The notes under the pieces: model-generated
Databases searched by the model: none
The model's input: only the letters and a program-made list of their open reading frames with translations
What the model was told of the DNA's origin: nothing
In this document: positions 1 to 12,357 of the stretch, piece after piece
Numbering within the stretch: the stretch's first letter is position 1
How the letters are laid out: the number at the start of each line of letters is the position of its first letter
From: Dactylis glomerata
Lineage: Eukaryota; Streptophyta; Magnoliopsida; Poales; Poaceae
Direction of reading: 5' to 3'
Assembly (NCBI GenBank): GCA_007115705.1
Contig: QXEO01000410.1
Location: 372,001 to 436,000, forward strand
Length of the DNA: 64,000 nt
Made by a program: the position numbers and the translations under genes

Positions 1-1646
1 CCAAGTTGATGTGGAAGATCAGAGGTCCTTGTGCGTGGTGAATGACCAGCCCGTTGGGAACCCCAAGAGGAAGGTATGATGAGTATAGCAGCTTGTTTTC
101 CCTCAGTTAAGAAACCAAGGTTTATCGTTCAGGAGAAAAGCAGACAATGACGACTGAAGGTGATGCTTGCTAGTTTGCGACAGCTTCGGACAATTTATAT
201 ATGGCGCCTCGTCCAAGCTTTACTTGCTAGCTGCAACACGGAACCTGCACACACACAACCAAGTACTTTGTTCCCAACTTGCGATGAGGTTGTCAATCTC
301 ACCGGTTTGCTTGAAACAAAGGTTATGAGCGTATCGAGTGGAAAACAGTAGAGTATGCGAATAAAGTAAATAGGTAATAGCAATATGATGGAAATAGGAC
401 CGAGGTCCACAGCTCACTAGTGGTGTCTCTCCATAAGATAAATAACACATGCTGGGTAAACAAATTACAGTTGGGCAATTGATAGAATAAAGATAAACAT
501 GATATGTCAAGAAGATCACTATGAGATTTACTCTGGGCATTACAACAAAATACATAGACCGCCATCCAACTGCATCTATGACTAATAATCCACTCCCGGG
601 GATATCAATCCGAACACCCCATGAGTATTAAGTTGCGAACAACAGATAATTGCATTAAGCAAAGTGTGTAATGTAAACAAAGCATATTCCCTTGAGCATA
701 TGAATGTTGTTTTCTCCCTAGTAGCAACAGCACATCTACAACCTTAGAGGTTTCTGTCACTCCCCCAGGTTAAATAGAGGCATGAACCCACTATCGAGCA
801 TAAATACCCCCTCTTGGAGTCACTAGCAACTACTCGGCCAAGATAGCTACTAACAACACAGAGCATGCAAGATCATAAACAACATAGAGATAACATAAGA
901 TAATATTTAGTACAGCAACTCAATCATAAACACCAATATTCATCGGATCCCAACAAACCAAACATGTAGAATTACATAACGGTGATCTCAATCATGTAGG
1001 GCAGCTCATGAGATCTAAACATGAAGCACATGGTGGAGAAGACAACCATCTAGCTACTGCTATGGACCCATAGTCCAAGGTAGACTACTCACTCATCGCT
1101 CCAGAGGCAAGCATGGCGATGAAGAAGACCTCCGGTGGCAATTCCTCTCTCCGACAGGGTGCCGGGAAGAGCTTTTGGACCCTCCCGATCTTCGGGTCGA
1201 TGGCGGCGGTGGATCGCGATGTGTTCTGGAAAAGTGATCGGGTACTTAGGTTTTTTCCGTCAGGGGGTCTTTATAGGCGAAGGGGCGATGTCAGAGGAGG
1301 ACCCAGGTGGCCTCACACCTTGGTGGCGCGGGCCAGGGGCTGGACGCGCCACCCTGGCATGTGGGCCCCTGGTGGCCCCTCTCCTTCACCTCTTCGGATC
1401 TTTGGAAGCTTCCGGGCAAAATAAGACTTTAGGAACTTGTTTCGTCCAATTCCGAGAATATTTCCTATGTATCACTTCTGAAACACAAAAACAGCAGAAA
1501 ATAGGGAACTGGCACTGTGGCAACTCATTAGTAGGTTAGTTTCGGAAAATGCATAAAAGTGCCACGAAGTGTAACGAAACAATAGGCAAATGGTGTAAAA
1601 ATAAGCATGGAGCATCAAAAATTATAGATACGTTGGAGACGTATCA
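1..1646 (-). repeat. 3' LTR of element A (7 bases short)
   Basis: It matches 6837-8500 almost throughout. On the minus strand it starts TGATACGTCTCCAACG at 1646. A TATA-like CTATAAAG on the minus strand lies near 1267-1279, in a GC-rich stretch that probably holds the LTR promoter. ORFs on both strands at 1113-1539 recur in every related LTR and reflect this GC-rich composition. Confidence 0.92.
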
Positions 1647-1661
1647 AGCATCCCCAAGCTT
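1647..1661 (-). promoter_or_regulatory. Polypurine-tract-like end of the internal region, element A
   Basis: Minus-strand AAGCTTGGGGATGCT directly abuts the 3' LTR. The same string precedes the 3' LTR in elements B, P and R, so it is the probable primer for plus-strand DNA synthesis although it is not purely purine. Confidence 0.75.
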
Positions 1662-4573
1662 AACTCCTGCTCGTCCTCGAGTAGGTAAGTGATAACAAAA
1701 GAATAATTTTTGAGGTGACATGCACCTACACAATCTTGATCATGTATGTAAGCATTTGTGAGCTGGGATCATAAAAACTTAAAACATGGGCATGAAGATA
1801 TAATCTTGACAATAAGAACTTAGCAACCATGTTGTAAACATGCAAATGAACACAAACAAAAGATCATGAAAATGAAACAATGAAAGTCAAACGTGTGTTC
1901 AAATCATAAGGAAAAACATACAAATGGTTTTCAGCTTGTCCTTCAAAGAGAGCAAAACATAAATGCATAGGACACCTCAAAGTTTAAGAGGGCAACTAGA
2001 TACAAATAATTTAAGAATAAGTGAAACCAACAATATGAATCAATCAATGAAATTTGGGACAATGCATATCACACTAAGAATGACAACTATGCTCTCTCAA
2101 TGGTGCATAAAGATAGAAGGTGGTGACTCAACATAAAAGTAAAAGAAAGGCCCTTCGCAGAGGGAAGCAGTGATTGCAAGTTTTATAACCTTCAAAAATT
2201 ATGGTACTTACCGGCTTTGAGTTCTCATTGCACCCATCATAAGCATCTTGAATGGTTAAAGTTAATGCGAGAACAATTATGATGCATATGCTTGACAAAT
2301 CATAAGTTGAAAACCTCGTGTCCCGTGAATACGAGTACCCAAACCTCATGCTACTTTACTTAGAGTCCCAAGCAAGGCTCTTGTCATTGTAAGTATATGC
2401 ATATCATTGAGAACCGCCAATGGGGTACCTCCGTGCCCGATGACATGGAACAAGCCCACACCAAAATGACAGGACAAGCAGACAATGAACACCTCGATAT
2501 CTCTTTTATTTGCCTTTTGTTTAGCTTTTTATTGTGAGATGCGTTGTCGTATGTTCACCATGGGTATGCTGCAAATTTCCACCATGAATTATGCATGGCT
2601 TAGATTGGCGGCCCGGCGTTTCCCTAACACATATACAAACTCCATGATCCCCACAAGATTTCCAATTCATTTTACACCGCGGGCATCCATAAACAAAAGA
2701 TCACGATATCAAATCAATTAAGAAGTGCAATGTTGAAAGCTTGCCCATGACTGCATGGCTGGGCTAGAATCCAACTTACAACTTGCAAGCATAACAACTC
2801 AACATAAGAGACCACAATGTCAAATTTTTAAGAACATGAAAAAGTAAAGTGTGCCTTCCGGTTCGTGAGAGCTTTACTGACCGAATTTCGCATAACACTG
2901 GTAAGAGTTTAATTTGAAGAGAAAATAAAAGCAAGTCAAATTTACTTGGAATAGCAAATTGCTAGTAGGTATGTATGGTGGACACTTTGGAAAACTTTGG
3001 CTTTTAGGTGTTGGATGCACGAGTAGAGCTCATACTCAGTACAAGGCGAGGGCTAGCAAAAGACTGGGAGCGACCAACTAAGAGAGCAATAATGGCCATA
3101 ATCATGCAAAGTGACAAAGCGACATTAAAAGAAGCATAAGATGGCATCAAAAGTCAAAAACTAAATGATCATGAAGGCTATTGGCGACTTTGTAAGAGTC
3201 TAACATGTGTGAGCATGCGCCAAGTCAACCCAAATAAAGTATCAAGGAGAAAACCAAAATAATGCTTCCATACAATAAAAACAACGCATGATTTTTTCAA
3301 AGGCTCATTAAGCAATCTCAGTTATTTGAGACAAGTCATGCTACAGTAAAACCACTAAGCATACTATCAAAAAGTCATCAAGCATGACATGAAAAAGCCT
3401 AAGCCGCAGTCTACACAAGCTCCTTCTTGTACCACTATTTTGCACAAAGCTTTTTCTCTTTCCAACACCATTTGAAATTTTTATAAACACCTCTTTTGAT
3501 GAAAACCAATAAATATCAGAGGCAAAAATACACCTTGATGAAAAGATATGACAAGGTCTGAACGCAAATCAAGGTGAAAATGAAAACCAAAATCAGTAGC
3601 AGAAAAAGACGAACACTCGATTTTTAATAAGAGTGAAAACTAGAGCGTTCTTTGCAAATGAAAATGAGTACATCTCCTCCAATGGAAATTTGTTGGGGTC
3701 CAACCATTTATTGCAGGAAACAAACTAAACCAACTAAGAAAACTAAAACAACTGATGCTCTAAGAAAAACACATAGTGCATGAAGCAATAAAAATATAGT
3801 GTCTTGAAAGGTGACCTGATTTTTGCCGATGAAGAAGGGGTGCCTCGGGGGAATCCCCAAGCTTTGACGCTTGTACTTCTTGGATATTTCTTGGGGTGAT
3901 GCATGGGCATCCCCAAGCTTGAGCTTTTGTCCATTCTTCAACTCATCTCATCATTCTCCAATCCCTACACTTGAAAACTTCCTTCATACAAACTAAACAC
4001 AATTCTATTAGCAACATTAGTGTAAGCATAACATATAATCAACCTCTTTTTGCTTCAGGTTTCAACTCAAAACCACCACATATATAGCAAATACTACTGT
4101 AGCAACCTCCCCAAAAGTTCCGTGATCAAAAGAACTCAAAAGAAAGCGATAAAGTGGCAAACACAAATATTGGCAGAAATCTGTCAAAACTGAACAGCTG
4201 ACAAAGGTCGAATTTTTGAGGGATTTTCTGTTGCTCAAATAAAAAAGTGTTCAGCTAACAAAAGTTTGGATATAACCTAGGGCATATGCAAAAGAAATCG
4301 CAGGTCCAAAAGATATACATAGAATTTATACGAATTTTTACGGTGCAGCACCAAGAACAGTTTCAGGACAGCAACATCCCCAAATCTTTACCTCGCTCGA
4401 ATTAGAGGCTTCTCTTGGCAAAAAAACAAAATAAACAAGATAAGGAGCGGTAATTACTGTAGTAATGACTTCCAAGACTCAAATAAAAGAAAAAGTACTG
4501 AAAAGAAACATTGGGTTATCTCCCAAGAGTGCTTTTCTTTAACGCCTTTGAGCTAGGCGCGGCAAATTGCGAA
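1662..4573 (-). other. Non-coding 3' internal region of element A
   Basis: About 2.9 kb between the gag-protease stop and the polypurine-like tract. No ORF has recognisable protein similarity. The whole stretch aligns with 17293-20222 (B), with 26847-29432 (P) and with 53336-54641 plus 62243-63873 (R). Conservation in elements with different coding parts suggests cis-acting functions such as packaging or reverse transcription signals. It contains a block near 3840-3930 in which the polypurine-like string recurs. Confidence 0.8.
3708..3941 (-). CDS. Small conserved ORF in the 3' region (77 aa), doubtful
   Basis: A 77-codon ORF with a charged N-terminal half beginning MKNGQKLKLG and a hydrophobic C-terminal half that could span a membrane. 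Near-identical ORFs occur at the same place in P (27485-27730) and R (53969-54202). In B the homologous stretch has a small deletion that breaks the frame. An overlapping 63-codon frame is also open. Nothing known matches it. The openness may simply follow from DNA conservation, so I treat it as a candidate only. Confidence 0.25.
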   Translation of the reverse strand: MKNGQKLKLGDAHASPQEISKKYKRQSLGIPPRHPFFIGKNQVTFQDTIFLLLHALCVFLRASVVLVFLVGLVCFLQ

Positions 4574-6636
4574 TCAAGTAACATCAAGTGATGAAGCATC
4601 AAGCTCATAATTTGCTCTAAGAATAGAGTCAAAAAGTAATTTCTTTCTTTTCCTAGGGAAGTGTTCCGTACCTTTCTTGAGTGGGAATTGATATTTGATA
4701 GTGCCTTCCCTCATATCAATGATGGCACCTACAGTTCGAAGAAAGGGTCTTCCCAAAATAATAGGACATGAAGCATGGCATTCAACGTCCATAATAAGAA
4801 AATCAACAGGAACAAGGTTATTGTTAACCACAATAAGAACATCATTAATCCTTCCCAAAGGTTTCTTCTTAGCAACATCAGCAATAGGAACATCAAAATA
4901 ACACTTTTCAAGCGGTGGTAAATCAAGCATGTCATAAATCTTTCTAGGCATGATAGAAATACTAGCACCTAGATCACATAAAGCATGGCAATCATAACCA
5001 TTAACATGCATATCAATGATGGGTTCCCAACCATCTTCTAACTTCTTGGGAACGGAAGCTTTTTGCTTCAACTTTTCATCCCTAATTTTCATGAGAGCAT
5101 TGGTAATATGCTTAGTAAAAGCAATATTTAAAGAACTAGCATTGGGAGTCAAAGCAAGCTTTTGCAAGAACAAAATAACTTCAGATATATTGCAGCCATC
5201 AACATCAAAATCATTAAAGGAAATAGAGCTATCATCTCCCACACTCCGAAAAATTTCAGCACTCTTTTGAGAAAAAGTTTTGGCAGTTTTAGGCTTTTTA
5301 ACACAAGGAGTGGGAGTTTTCTCTACACCCATCAAAGTAAGAGGATTGATAGCATTAGGAGCAACATCATTAGAGGTAGTAATGGTACATACCTTTATGT
5401 CTCTAGCCATCTCATCTTCTCTTTCCTGCCTGGCATGCAATTCTGCTAACAATCTAATATTTTCATCAATTTCAACTTGAATAGCATTAGCGGTAGCAAA
5501 AACATTCTTCTCTTTCACATCACTAGGAAACACTTTTAATTTCAGAATTTCAACATCATGAGCAAGGCTATCAACTTTAGAAGCAGGAATATCAATTTTG
5601 CCTAACTTTTCCTCAACAGACTTGTTAAAAGCAGTTTGCTTACCGATGAAGTTCTTGAGCATTACCTCAAGCTCGGAGGGCGCGGCCCTAGTGTTGTTGT
5701 AGGAATTACCATAAGAGTTACCATAACCATTACCATTGGTAGAAGGATACAGCCTATAATTGTTACTAGCAAAATTGTTCCTATAAGCATTGTTGTTAAA
5801 ATTATTATTTCTAATGAAATTCACATCAACATGCTCTTCTTGATCAACCAGAAAGGCCAAAGGAACATTATTAGGATCAACATGAGTCCTATCATTAGCA
5901 AGCATAGCCATAATGGTATCAATCTTATCACTCAAGGAAGAGGTTTCCTCAACAGAATTTACCTTCCTACCTTATGGAGCTCTCTCGGTGTGCCATTCGG
6001 AATAATTTACCATCATGTTGTCAAGTAGCTTTTTTGCGGCGCCTAAGGTAAGGGAAATAAAAGTGCCTCCAGCAGCTGAATCAAGTAGGTTCCTCGAAGA
6101 AAAATTCAGTCCTGCATAAAAAGTTTGGATAATCATCCAAGTAGTCAGTCCATGAGTAGGGCAATTCTTTATCATAGATTTCATTATTTCCCAAGCTTGA
6201 GCAACATGTTCATTATCAAACTGAGTAAACTTCATAATATTGCTACGCAGAGATATAATCTTAGCAGGAGGATAGTATCTACCAATAAAAGCATCCTTAC
6301 ACTTAGCCCATGAATCAATACTATTCTTGGTCAAAGACAGCAACCAATCTTTAGATTTTCCTCTCAAAGAAAAAGGAAACAACTTGAGCTTAATAATATC
6401 ACTATCAACATCCTTATATTTATGTATCTCACATAGCTCAACAAAATTGTTGAGATGAGAAGCAACATCTTCAGCACTAGCACCAGAGAATTGCTCTTTC
6501 ATAACAAGGTTCAACAAAGCAGGCTTAATCTCATAAAAGTTTGCAGCAGGAGCAGGTGGTGCAATAGGAGTGCAGATAAAATCACTATTGTTCGTGCTAG
6601 TAAAGTCACACAACTTGGTGTTTTCAGGATTGGCCA
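4574..6636 (-). pseudogene. gag-protease polyprotein of element A, broken by one stop codon
   Basis: The start is taken at the ATG of MANPEN (6636), which is shared with element R; upstream codons are not conserved. The first part is a retrotransposon gag domain (FSLRGKSKDWLLSL, then FAGLN-like helices to about residue 220). After an Asn-rich linker the C-terminal third is a retropepsin-like domain: the catalytic motif reads DLGAS instead of the usual DTGAS, and ILGRPFL is the conserved second motif. A TAA at 5972-5974 replaces the CAA codon seen in R and splits an otherwise continuous frame ending at 4574. No zinc knuckle is visible and nothing resembling RT follows. It would supply capsid and perhaps protease to virus-like particles if intact. 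Confidence 0.85.
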
Positions 6637-6800
6637 TTTCAGCAAAACGAAAGTAAACAAGTAAAAACAACTACCAATGATTCTAATTTTTTTGGATTTT
6701 TGATATAAAGCAATGCAGGTAAAATAAATAAAGTAAAGCAAAACAATAACAAAGTAAAGGATGTGCGTGCGAAAACTCCCCTTGCAGAAGTCTTCCACTC

Positions 6801-6819
6801 TTCCCCGGCAACGGCGCCA
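6801..6819 (-). promoter_or_regulatory. Primer-binding site, tRNA-Asp type (element A)
   Basis: Minus-strand TGGCGCCGTTGCCGGGGAA, 10 bases inside the 5' LTR. It is complementary to the 3' end of plant tRNA-Asp, which ends CCCCGGCAACGGCGCCA. Confidence 0.85.
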
Positions 6820-6829
6820 GAAAAGAGGC

Positions 6830-8500
6830 TGATACTCCAAGTTGATGTGGAAGATCAGAGGTCCTTGTGCGTGGTGAATGACCAGCCCGTTGGGAACCCC
6901 AAGAGGAAGGTATGATGAGTATAGCAGCTTGTTTTCCCTCAGTTAAGAAACCAAGGTTTATCGTTCAGGAGAAAAGCAGACATTGACGACTGAAGGTGAT
7001 GCTTGCTAGTTTGCGATAGCTTCGGACAATTTATATATGGTGACTCGTCCAAGCTTTGCTTGCTAGCTGCAACGTGGAACCTGCACACACACAACCAAGT
7101 ACTTTGTTCCCAACTTGCGATTAGGTTGTCAATCTCACCGGTTTGCTTGAAACAAAGGTTATGAGCATATCGAGTGGAAAATAGTAGAGTATGCGAATAA
7201 AGTAAACATTGCGAGTAAAGTAAACATGTAATAGCAATATGATGGAAATAGGACCGGGGTCCACAGTTCACTAGTGGTGTCTCTCCATAAGATAAATAAC
7301 ACATGCTGGGTAAACAAATTACAGTTGGACAATTGATAGAATAAAGATAAATGTGATATGTCAAGAAGATCACTATGAGATTTACTCTGGGCATTACAAC
7401 AAAATACATAGACCGCCATCCAACTGCATCTATGACTAATAATCCACTCCCGGGGATATCAATCCGAACACCCCATGAGTATTAAGTTGCGAACAACAGA
7501 TAATTGCATTAAGCAAATTGTGTAATGTAAACAAAGCATATGCCCTTGAGCATATGAATGTTGTTTTCTCCCTAGTAGCAACAACACATCTACAACCTTA
7601 GAGGTTTCTGTCACTCCCCCAGGTTAAATAGAGGCATGAACCCACTATCGAGCATAAATACCCCCTCTTGGAGTCACTAGCAACTACTCGGCCAAGATAG
7701 CTACTAACAACGGAGAGCATGCAAGATCATAAACAACATAGAGATAACATAAGATAATATTCAGTACAACAACTCAATCATAAACACCAATATTCATCGG
7801 ATCTCAACAAACCAAACATGTAGAATTACATAACGGTGATCTCAATCATGTAGGGCAGCTCATGAGATCTAAACATGAAGCACATGGTGGAGAAGACAAC
7901 CATCTAACTACTGCTATGGACCCATAGTCCAAGGTAGACTACTCACTCATCGCTCCAGAGGCAAGCATGGCGATGAAGAAGACCTCCGGTGGCAATTCCC
8001 CTCTCCGGCAGGGTGCCGGGAAGAGCTTCTGGACCATCCCAATGTTCAGGTCGACGGCGGCGGCGGATCGCGATGTGTTCTAGAAAAGTAATCGGGTACT
8101 TAGGTTTTTTCCGTCGGGGGGTCTTTATAGGCGAAGGGCCGATATCAGAGGAGGACCCAGGTGGCCTCACACCTTGGTGGCGCGGGCCAGGGGCTGGCCG
8201 CGCCACCATGGCGTGTGGGCCCCTGGTGGCCCCTCTCCTTCGCCTCTTCGAATATCTGGAAGCTTCCGGGCAAAATAAGACTTCAGAAACTTGTTTCGTC
8301 TAATTATGAGAATATTTCCTATGTATCACTTCTAAAACACAAAAACTGCAGAAAACAGGGAACTGGCAATGTGGCAACTCGTTAGTAGGTTAGTTCCGGA
8401 AAATGCATAAAAGTGCCACGAAGTGTAACAAAACAATAGGCAAATGGTGTAAAAACAAGCATGGAGCATCAAAAATTATAGATACGTTGGAGACGTATCA
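6830..8500 (-). repeat. 5' LTR of element A
   Basis: 1,671 bp with ends TGATAC and GTATCA. It aligns with 1-1646. A minus-strand TATA-like CTATAAAG lies at about 8121-8133. Relative to the 3' LTR it has an extra 18 bp near 7200 (repetition of a GTAAACA motif). Confidence 0.92.
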
Positions 8501-8784
8501 GGGGCCCTCGTGGCCCCACTCTGTCTCCTTTTCGGTTCTCTGGAAGCTCCGGTGAAATTCTGGGCGACTGGCTTTGGTTTTGTCCAATTCTGAGAATATT
8601 TCCTGTGTAGCTTTTCTGAAACACAAAAATAGCAGAAAACAGGGAATTGGCACTGTGGCGACTTGTTAATAGGTTAGTTCCGGAAAATACATAAAAGTGC
8701 CACGAAGTGTAACGAAACACTAAGCAAATGGTGTAAAAACAAGCATGGAGCATCAAAAATTATGGATACGTTGGAGATATATCA
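8501..8784 (-). repeat. Fragment of an older LTR, host of element A
   Basis: On the minus strand it begins TGATATATCTCC at 8784 and is cut at 8501 by element A; the remainder should lie left of the window. It matches the solo LTR near 46150-46431 better than the LTRs of element A, so it belongs to the same sub-family as that solo LTR. Confidence 0.8.
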
Positions 8785-11700
8785 GTGACCCGAGACCTCA
8801 GGTTCTGGAAAACAACATCATTTTCTGATAAGGGCAATGGTTAAAGATTCAAATAATGCATGCCTTTAAAGTGTGTGTGTTCCCTTTATACCCCCCAGAA
8901 GTGTTTCATTCTTATCCTAGGGTTGATATACTCCTTTTATAATTTTAAAGAGTATATGGTATCAATTGCTTCATTCAAGAATATTTTTCAATATCCTGGA
9001 ATAGAGTTCAATTTTGATAATGAGTTCTATTCTAATTAGGTTTTTCTTAGATATCTCACAACTAGAGAAAAATTCTTTTAAAGTTCTTTTTCCTATTATT
9101 TTTATGGGGTGATTTATTAAAAGTGTATATACCCTAATTATGAATTTATCAAGGTATATATTAGGTGAAATTCATTCAAGAATGCTGAGGACAAATTCTT
9201 GAATGAATTTACTTGATTTTATTTCAAGAATGTCATTTCCTTTTTTTTACTTTCTCATTTAAATCATTTCTAGAGGTTTTTCCTTTTAAAAGAAAACTTC
9301 ATAAGTCAATTATGAATAAATCTTCTCTTACTCACAAAATCACTATTTGTGTGATTAAAAGGTCAAAATCATTTAAAGTTATTTTTGCAAATCAAATTTA
9401 TTATCCTGCTTTTAATTGGGTGTTAAAAGGTTTTTCTAAAAACCTATTTATTTTTATTCCAATTTTTGTTTTAAAAATCTGATGAAAAACCTCTCCCTCT
9501 CTCCTCTCTGCCAGACCTGGCCCATCTGTCAGGCTGGGCCCACCTTTCGGCGCCAGCCTACCTGGTCGAACCCGATGAGGTGGCTTGGTCAGCCCGACCA
9601 GTCGCACCCCCTCGCTCGCTCGCGTCCCCTTCCTCGCGTTCGCTCTGGCAACTGCATCGCCTTGCCGCCTCCGCGCTCGATTCCGACGAGCTCCGCCGGA
9701 GTCCGCCACTGAGATGGTAATCAATCGATAGATCAAGCGACGGCGATTCTGCCTGTCCGCGAGATCTTGTCGATTGCCCCTGGACGCTCTCATCCCCTTC
9801 ACCTCCGAAGCTCTGGATCTTGGCCATGGCGACCTCGAGCTTGATCTCAAGCTGCTTGGCCCTGTCCTTGGCGAGATCTGGTGCTTGGCGAGTTAGTTGA
9901 TCGCTGACGTGTCATCGGCGACTTCCCCTGGCTTGATGCCGTCGTGGCCGCAAGAGCACTGCCTCGCCATGCCACGGTGGTATCTCCTGGGCGTCGAGTA
10001 AGTGTTTCTCCTCCACTACTCCCCTCTGTTCTTCTCTGTACCCTCCTGGAGTTTGCTCCATGCCCTCCTAGAGCTTGCTCCATGCCCTCCTGGAGCTTGC
10101 TCTGCTCTGGCCATGCCCACCTGGAGCTTGCGCTGGCCAAGCTCACCTGGAGCTTGTCCTGGCCATGCTCACCTGAGGCTTGTGCTGGCCCAAGTGCTCC
10201 TATCCTTGCTGCACTGGGGTTTCTCCCCAAGCTTGCACTTGTGCTGTGAAGTTAGGCTGGCTGTGATGTGTGTTCTTAAGCTCCATGACCACTCATTGTC
10301 CAATTAGCTGGCTGTTAAAGCTTGATCATGTTTGTCTTAGCTGCTATTGTTAGTTTCAGTCACAACTTCAGTTAACTCTGTTAACTGAAGCTTGCTGATT
10401 CAGTTATCTGAATGCTATGGTGGATTTTTTTACTGTTGAATTATTCAGTGACTGCTATTGCTTGATTAGTTAAAATCTTGCTAGTGGCTGGTCTGGATTA
10501 ATCTGATCAAGTGCATGGATAACTATGTGTTAGTTATCCCTAAATGTTGTTGTTAATTGAGTTGTGTTGTTAACAGTCTCACTGCACTTTCTTGCAGTGC
10601 TTCTGTTGTGCTGATATAGTGATGCAACTTGTTCTATTGAGCTTGGTTATTCCTAGCTATGATGCAATCTTCCATGCCTGTTGTTGTGGCTCTTGCAGTA
10701 GCTTCTAGCTAACTGCTTCACTGTGATGCCTCCTTGAGGTGTTCACAGTTACTATGGGTGTTAAGCTGGTGTTCTTGAGAGTAGATCACCCTCTATGGTG
10801 GTCTGCTGGTGGCTTAATTGATTAAAAGTATCCCTGTCCACTTTTCCCAGATGCTTAACTGAACTTGATCAATTTCTATTGACAAAGCTGATGGTTTTCT
10901 AGGTTTAGGCCTTAGTTTTCATAGCTAGGCAACCCATGTGCCACTCCTGGCCTTGTTCTTATTTCTATGAGTATTTCCTTGGAGAAATTCCCAGATAAGG
11001 TTATGTGTTAGGGAGTAGGTGTTGTGGATGGCCTTGTCTTCAAGGTCATGGCCTCCTGGACATCCAAATGATGACCAAAGCCCTTGTTTCATCAAGCTTT
11101 GCTTGATCACTGTGTGGCTGTGCTCTGTGCAGTCTGCCTAGGAGAATAACTTATGAGTTCTCTCCCAGCACTCATGTGTGATGTGGTTTAATAATAACCT
11201 GCTGCTGAAGAGTAGCTTGTTCTTCTGGAATTATTCTAATTTCTTGCTTCTTGTGGCAAGTCTGCTCCTCCTAGCTGCTTGACCTAGTTCCTAGTTGAAC
11301 TATGTGACCATGTTGGTCTTTGGCTTTGATGGATGGTTTATTTGATGGTGTGCTGGGGTGTGAATCGTCCATGTTGCTCAACACATGAGCAGGGTTGATT
11401 GTGTGGTGGTGATTCAGTGATGGTGATGTGATCTTGATTGTGGTGATGTTCTTGGGGTGTTGCTGTTGGTGGTGTGATGGTGCTGTTCTTGGTCGACTGT
11501 GTTCTTGGCCGAGCCTTTTTCACCCTCTGTGATGCTTTTATAATTGCCCTTGTTACTTGGGGGCTTGACACCTTGGTGCATGCACTTAGTGACTGTGCTG
11601 CTGTGGGCTGCCTTGCCCATCTTGGCTGCCTTGAGATATTTCTACCTGAGAGCTTTGGTGACAAGCTCAACCTCCTGATGATTATCTACAGTGGCCTGTT

Positions 11701-12334
11701 ATTCTTGAATGCCACTTGGTAATTGCTATTTTGGCAAATTTGTTGTTTCTTCTTTGGTTGCAGGTGCCAAGAAAAAAAAAGAAGAAAGGAAAGAAAGAAA
11801 GAAGACATTTAGTTTTCTTTTGTTAGAATTTGTAACTTGTAAACTTTCATTTCTTCTTTTGTAATTATCTTTGATTCATTCCAAGTTGTAATATTCTCTC
11901 ATTCTTGAATTATGTAAAGACAATGTAATATGTGTTGATGATCAATAAAGTTCAAGTTTTCTCTAACTTTATTGATGTTTATATTTCTATCTATTCATTC
12001 TTTATTAATATTTATCCTTTCTAAATATGCCTTTTAATTCTAAGTTCAATCATTCAAGATTCAAATTCAAACTTGATTCAAATATTAACTCAAATTTCAA
12101 AGCTTATAACACGGGTTTTAGTTACTTAATGTATCACCTCCTCACAATAATAGATCAAAAGAGATCATGTCCAAATCTTTTGCACTTCGAAAGTTCACCA
12201 TTCCCCCTCGAAGAGAGATTCGATCACTCTTAGGTTTTAGTGACAAATGCGCGAAAAAATCCTGTAATTTTAGATGCAATGCACAAAAGCCCTTCTAATC
12301 TACCCTGAGTTGTCCTATGTTTTGGGATGTTACA
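8785..12334 (-). repeat. 3' LTR of chromovirus G (partial, at least 3.5 kb)
   Basis: On the minus strand it begins TGTAACATCCC at 12334, immediately after a G-rich polypurine tract, which is typical of Tekay-type chromoviruses with very long LTRs. It is cut at 8785 by the older LTR fragment. It contains a GC-rich stretch at about 9490-10220 and an AT-rich stretch at 11760-12200. On the plus strand the region reads like a transcription unit: a CT-rich leader near 9485, GC-rich ORFs, and AATAAA near 11943. No recognisable protein is encoded on either strand. Confidence 0.75.
10039..10200 (+). repeat. Degenerate tandem repeat inside the LTR of G
   Basis: Repeated units built on CTGGAGCTTGCTC and CCATGCCC, first about 26 bp and then about 30-36 bp long, about six in all. 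The plus frame gives repeats of SWSL/GACS type, but no family match is evident. Confidence 0.7.
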
Positions 12335-12348
12335 GACTTCCCCCCTTA
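12335..12348 (-). promoter_or_regulatory. Polypurine tract of chromovirus G
   Basis: Minus-strand AAGGGGGGAAGTC directly precedes the TGTAACATCCC start of the 3' LTR. This is the canonical position and composition for a plus-strand primer. Confidence 0.85.
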
Positions 12349-12357
12349 ATAAAAACT

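Larger units (their letters stand above)
1..8500 (-). mobile_element. Element A: non-autonomous Gypsy-type LTR retrotransposon (gag-protease only)
   Basis: On the minus strand the order is 5' LTR (6830-8500), tRNA-Asp-type primer site, gag-protease ORF, about 2.9 kb of non-coding DNA, polypurine-like tract and 3' LTR (1-1646, its last 7 bases lying outside the window). The LTR ends are TGATAC and GTATCA, a perfect 6-bp inverted repeat. No RT, RNase H or integrase motif is visible in any frame. The two LTRs differ at roughly 60 of 1,640 aligned positions by eye plus one 18-bp indel, which at the usual grass LTR rate would mean somewhat over one million years. The element interrupts an older LTR fragment at 8501-8784. 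The family name is uncertain; it resembles the Triticeae Sabrina/WHAM group from memory. Confidence 0.9.

Noticed and set aside
1113..1539. Overlapping ORFs on the plus strand (and similar at 7943-8303, 16735-17169, 22149-22583, 45874-46279, 49499-49972)
   Set aside because: They recur in every related LTR, lie in the GC-rich promoter part, are open on both strands and match nothing; composition explains them.
2128..2349. ORF in the 3' region of A (also 63169-63363 in R)
   Set aside because: Conserved DNA, but the frame is lost in B and P and no protein feature is visible.
8780..8790. GTGAC next to the LTR fragment at 8784, the same 5 bases as the TSD of P
   Set aside because: The flanks beyond the 5 bases differ and the two insertions lie in different parts of G; coincidence.
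9401..10307. Several GC-rich ORFs on both strands in the LTR of G
   Set aside because: Low-complexity Ala/Arg/Ser-rich or repeat-derived frames with no domain; kept only as part of the antisense-unit question.
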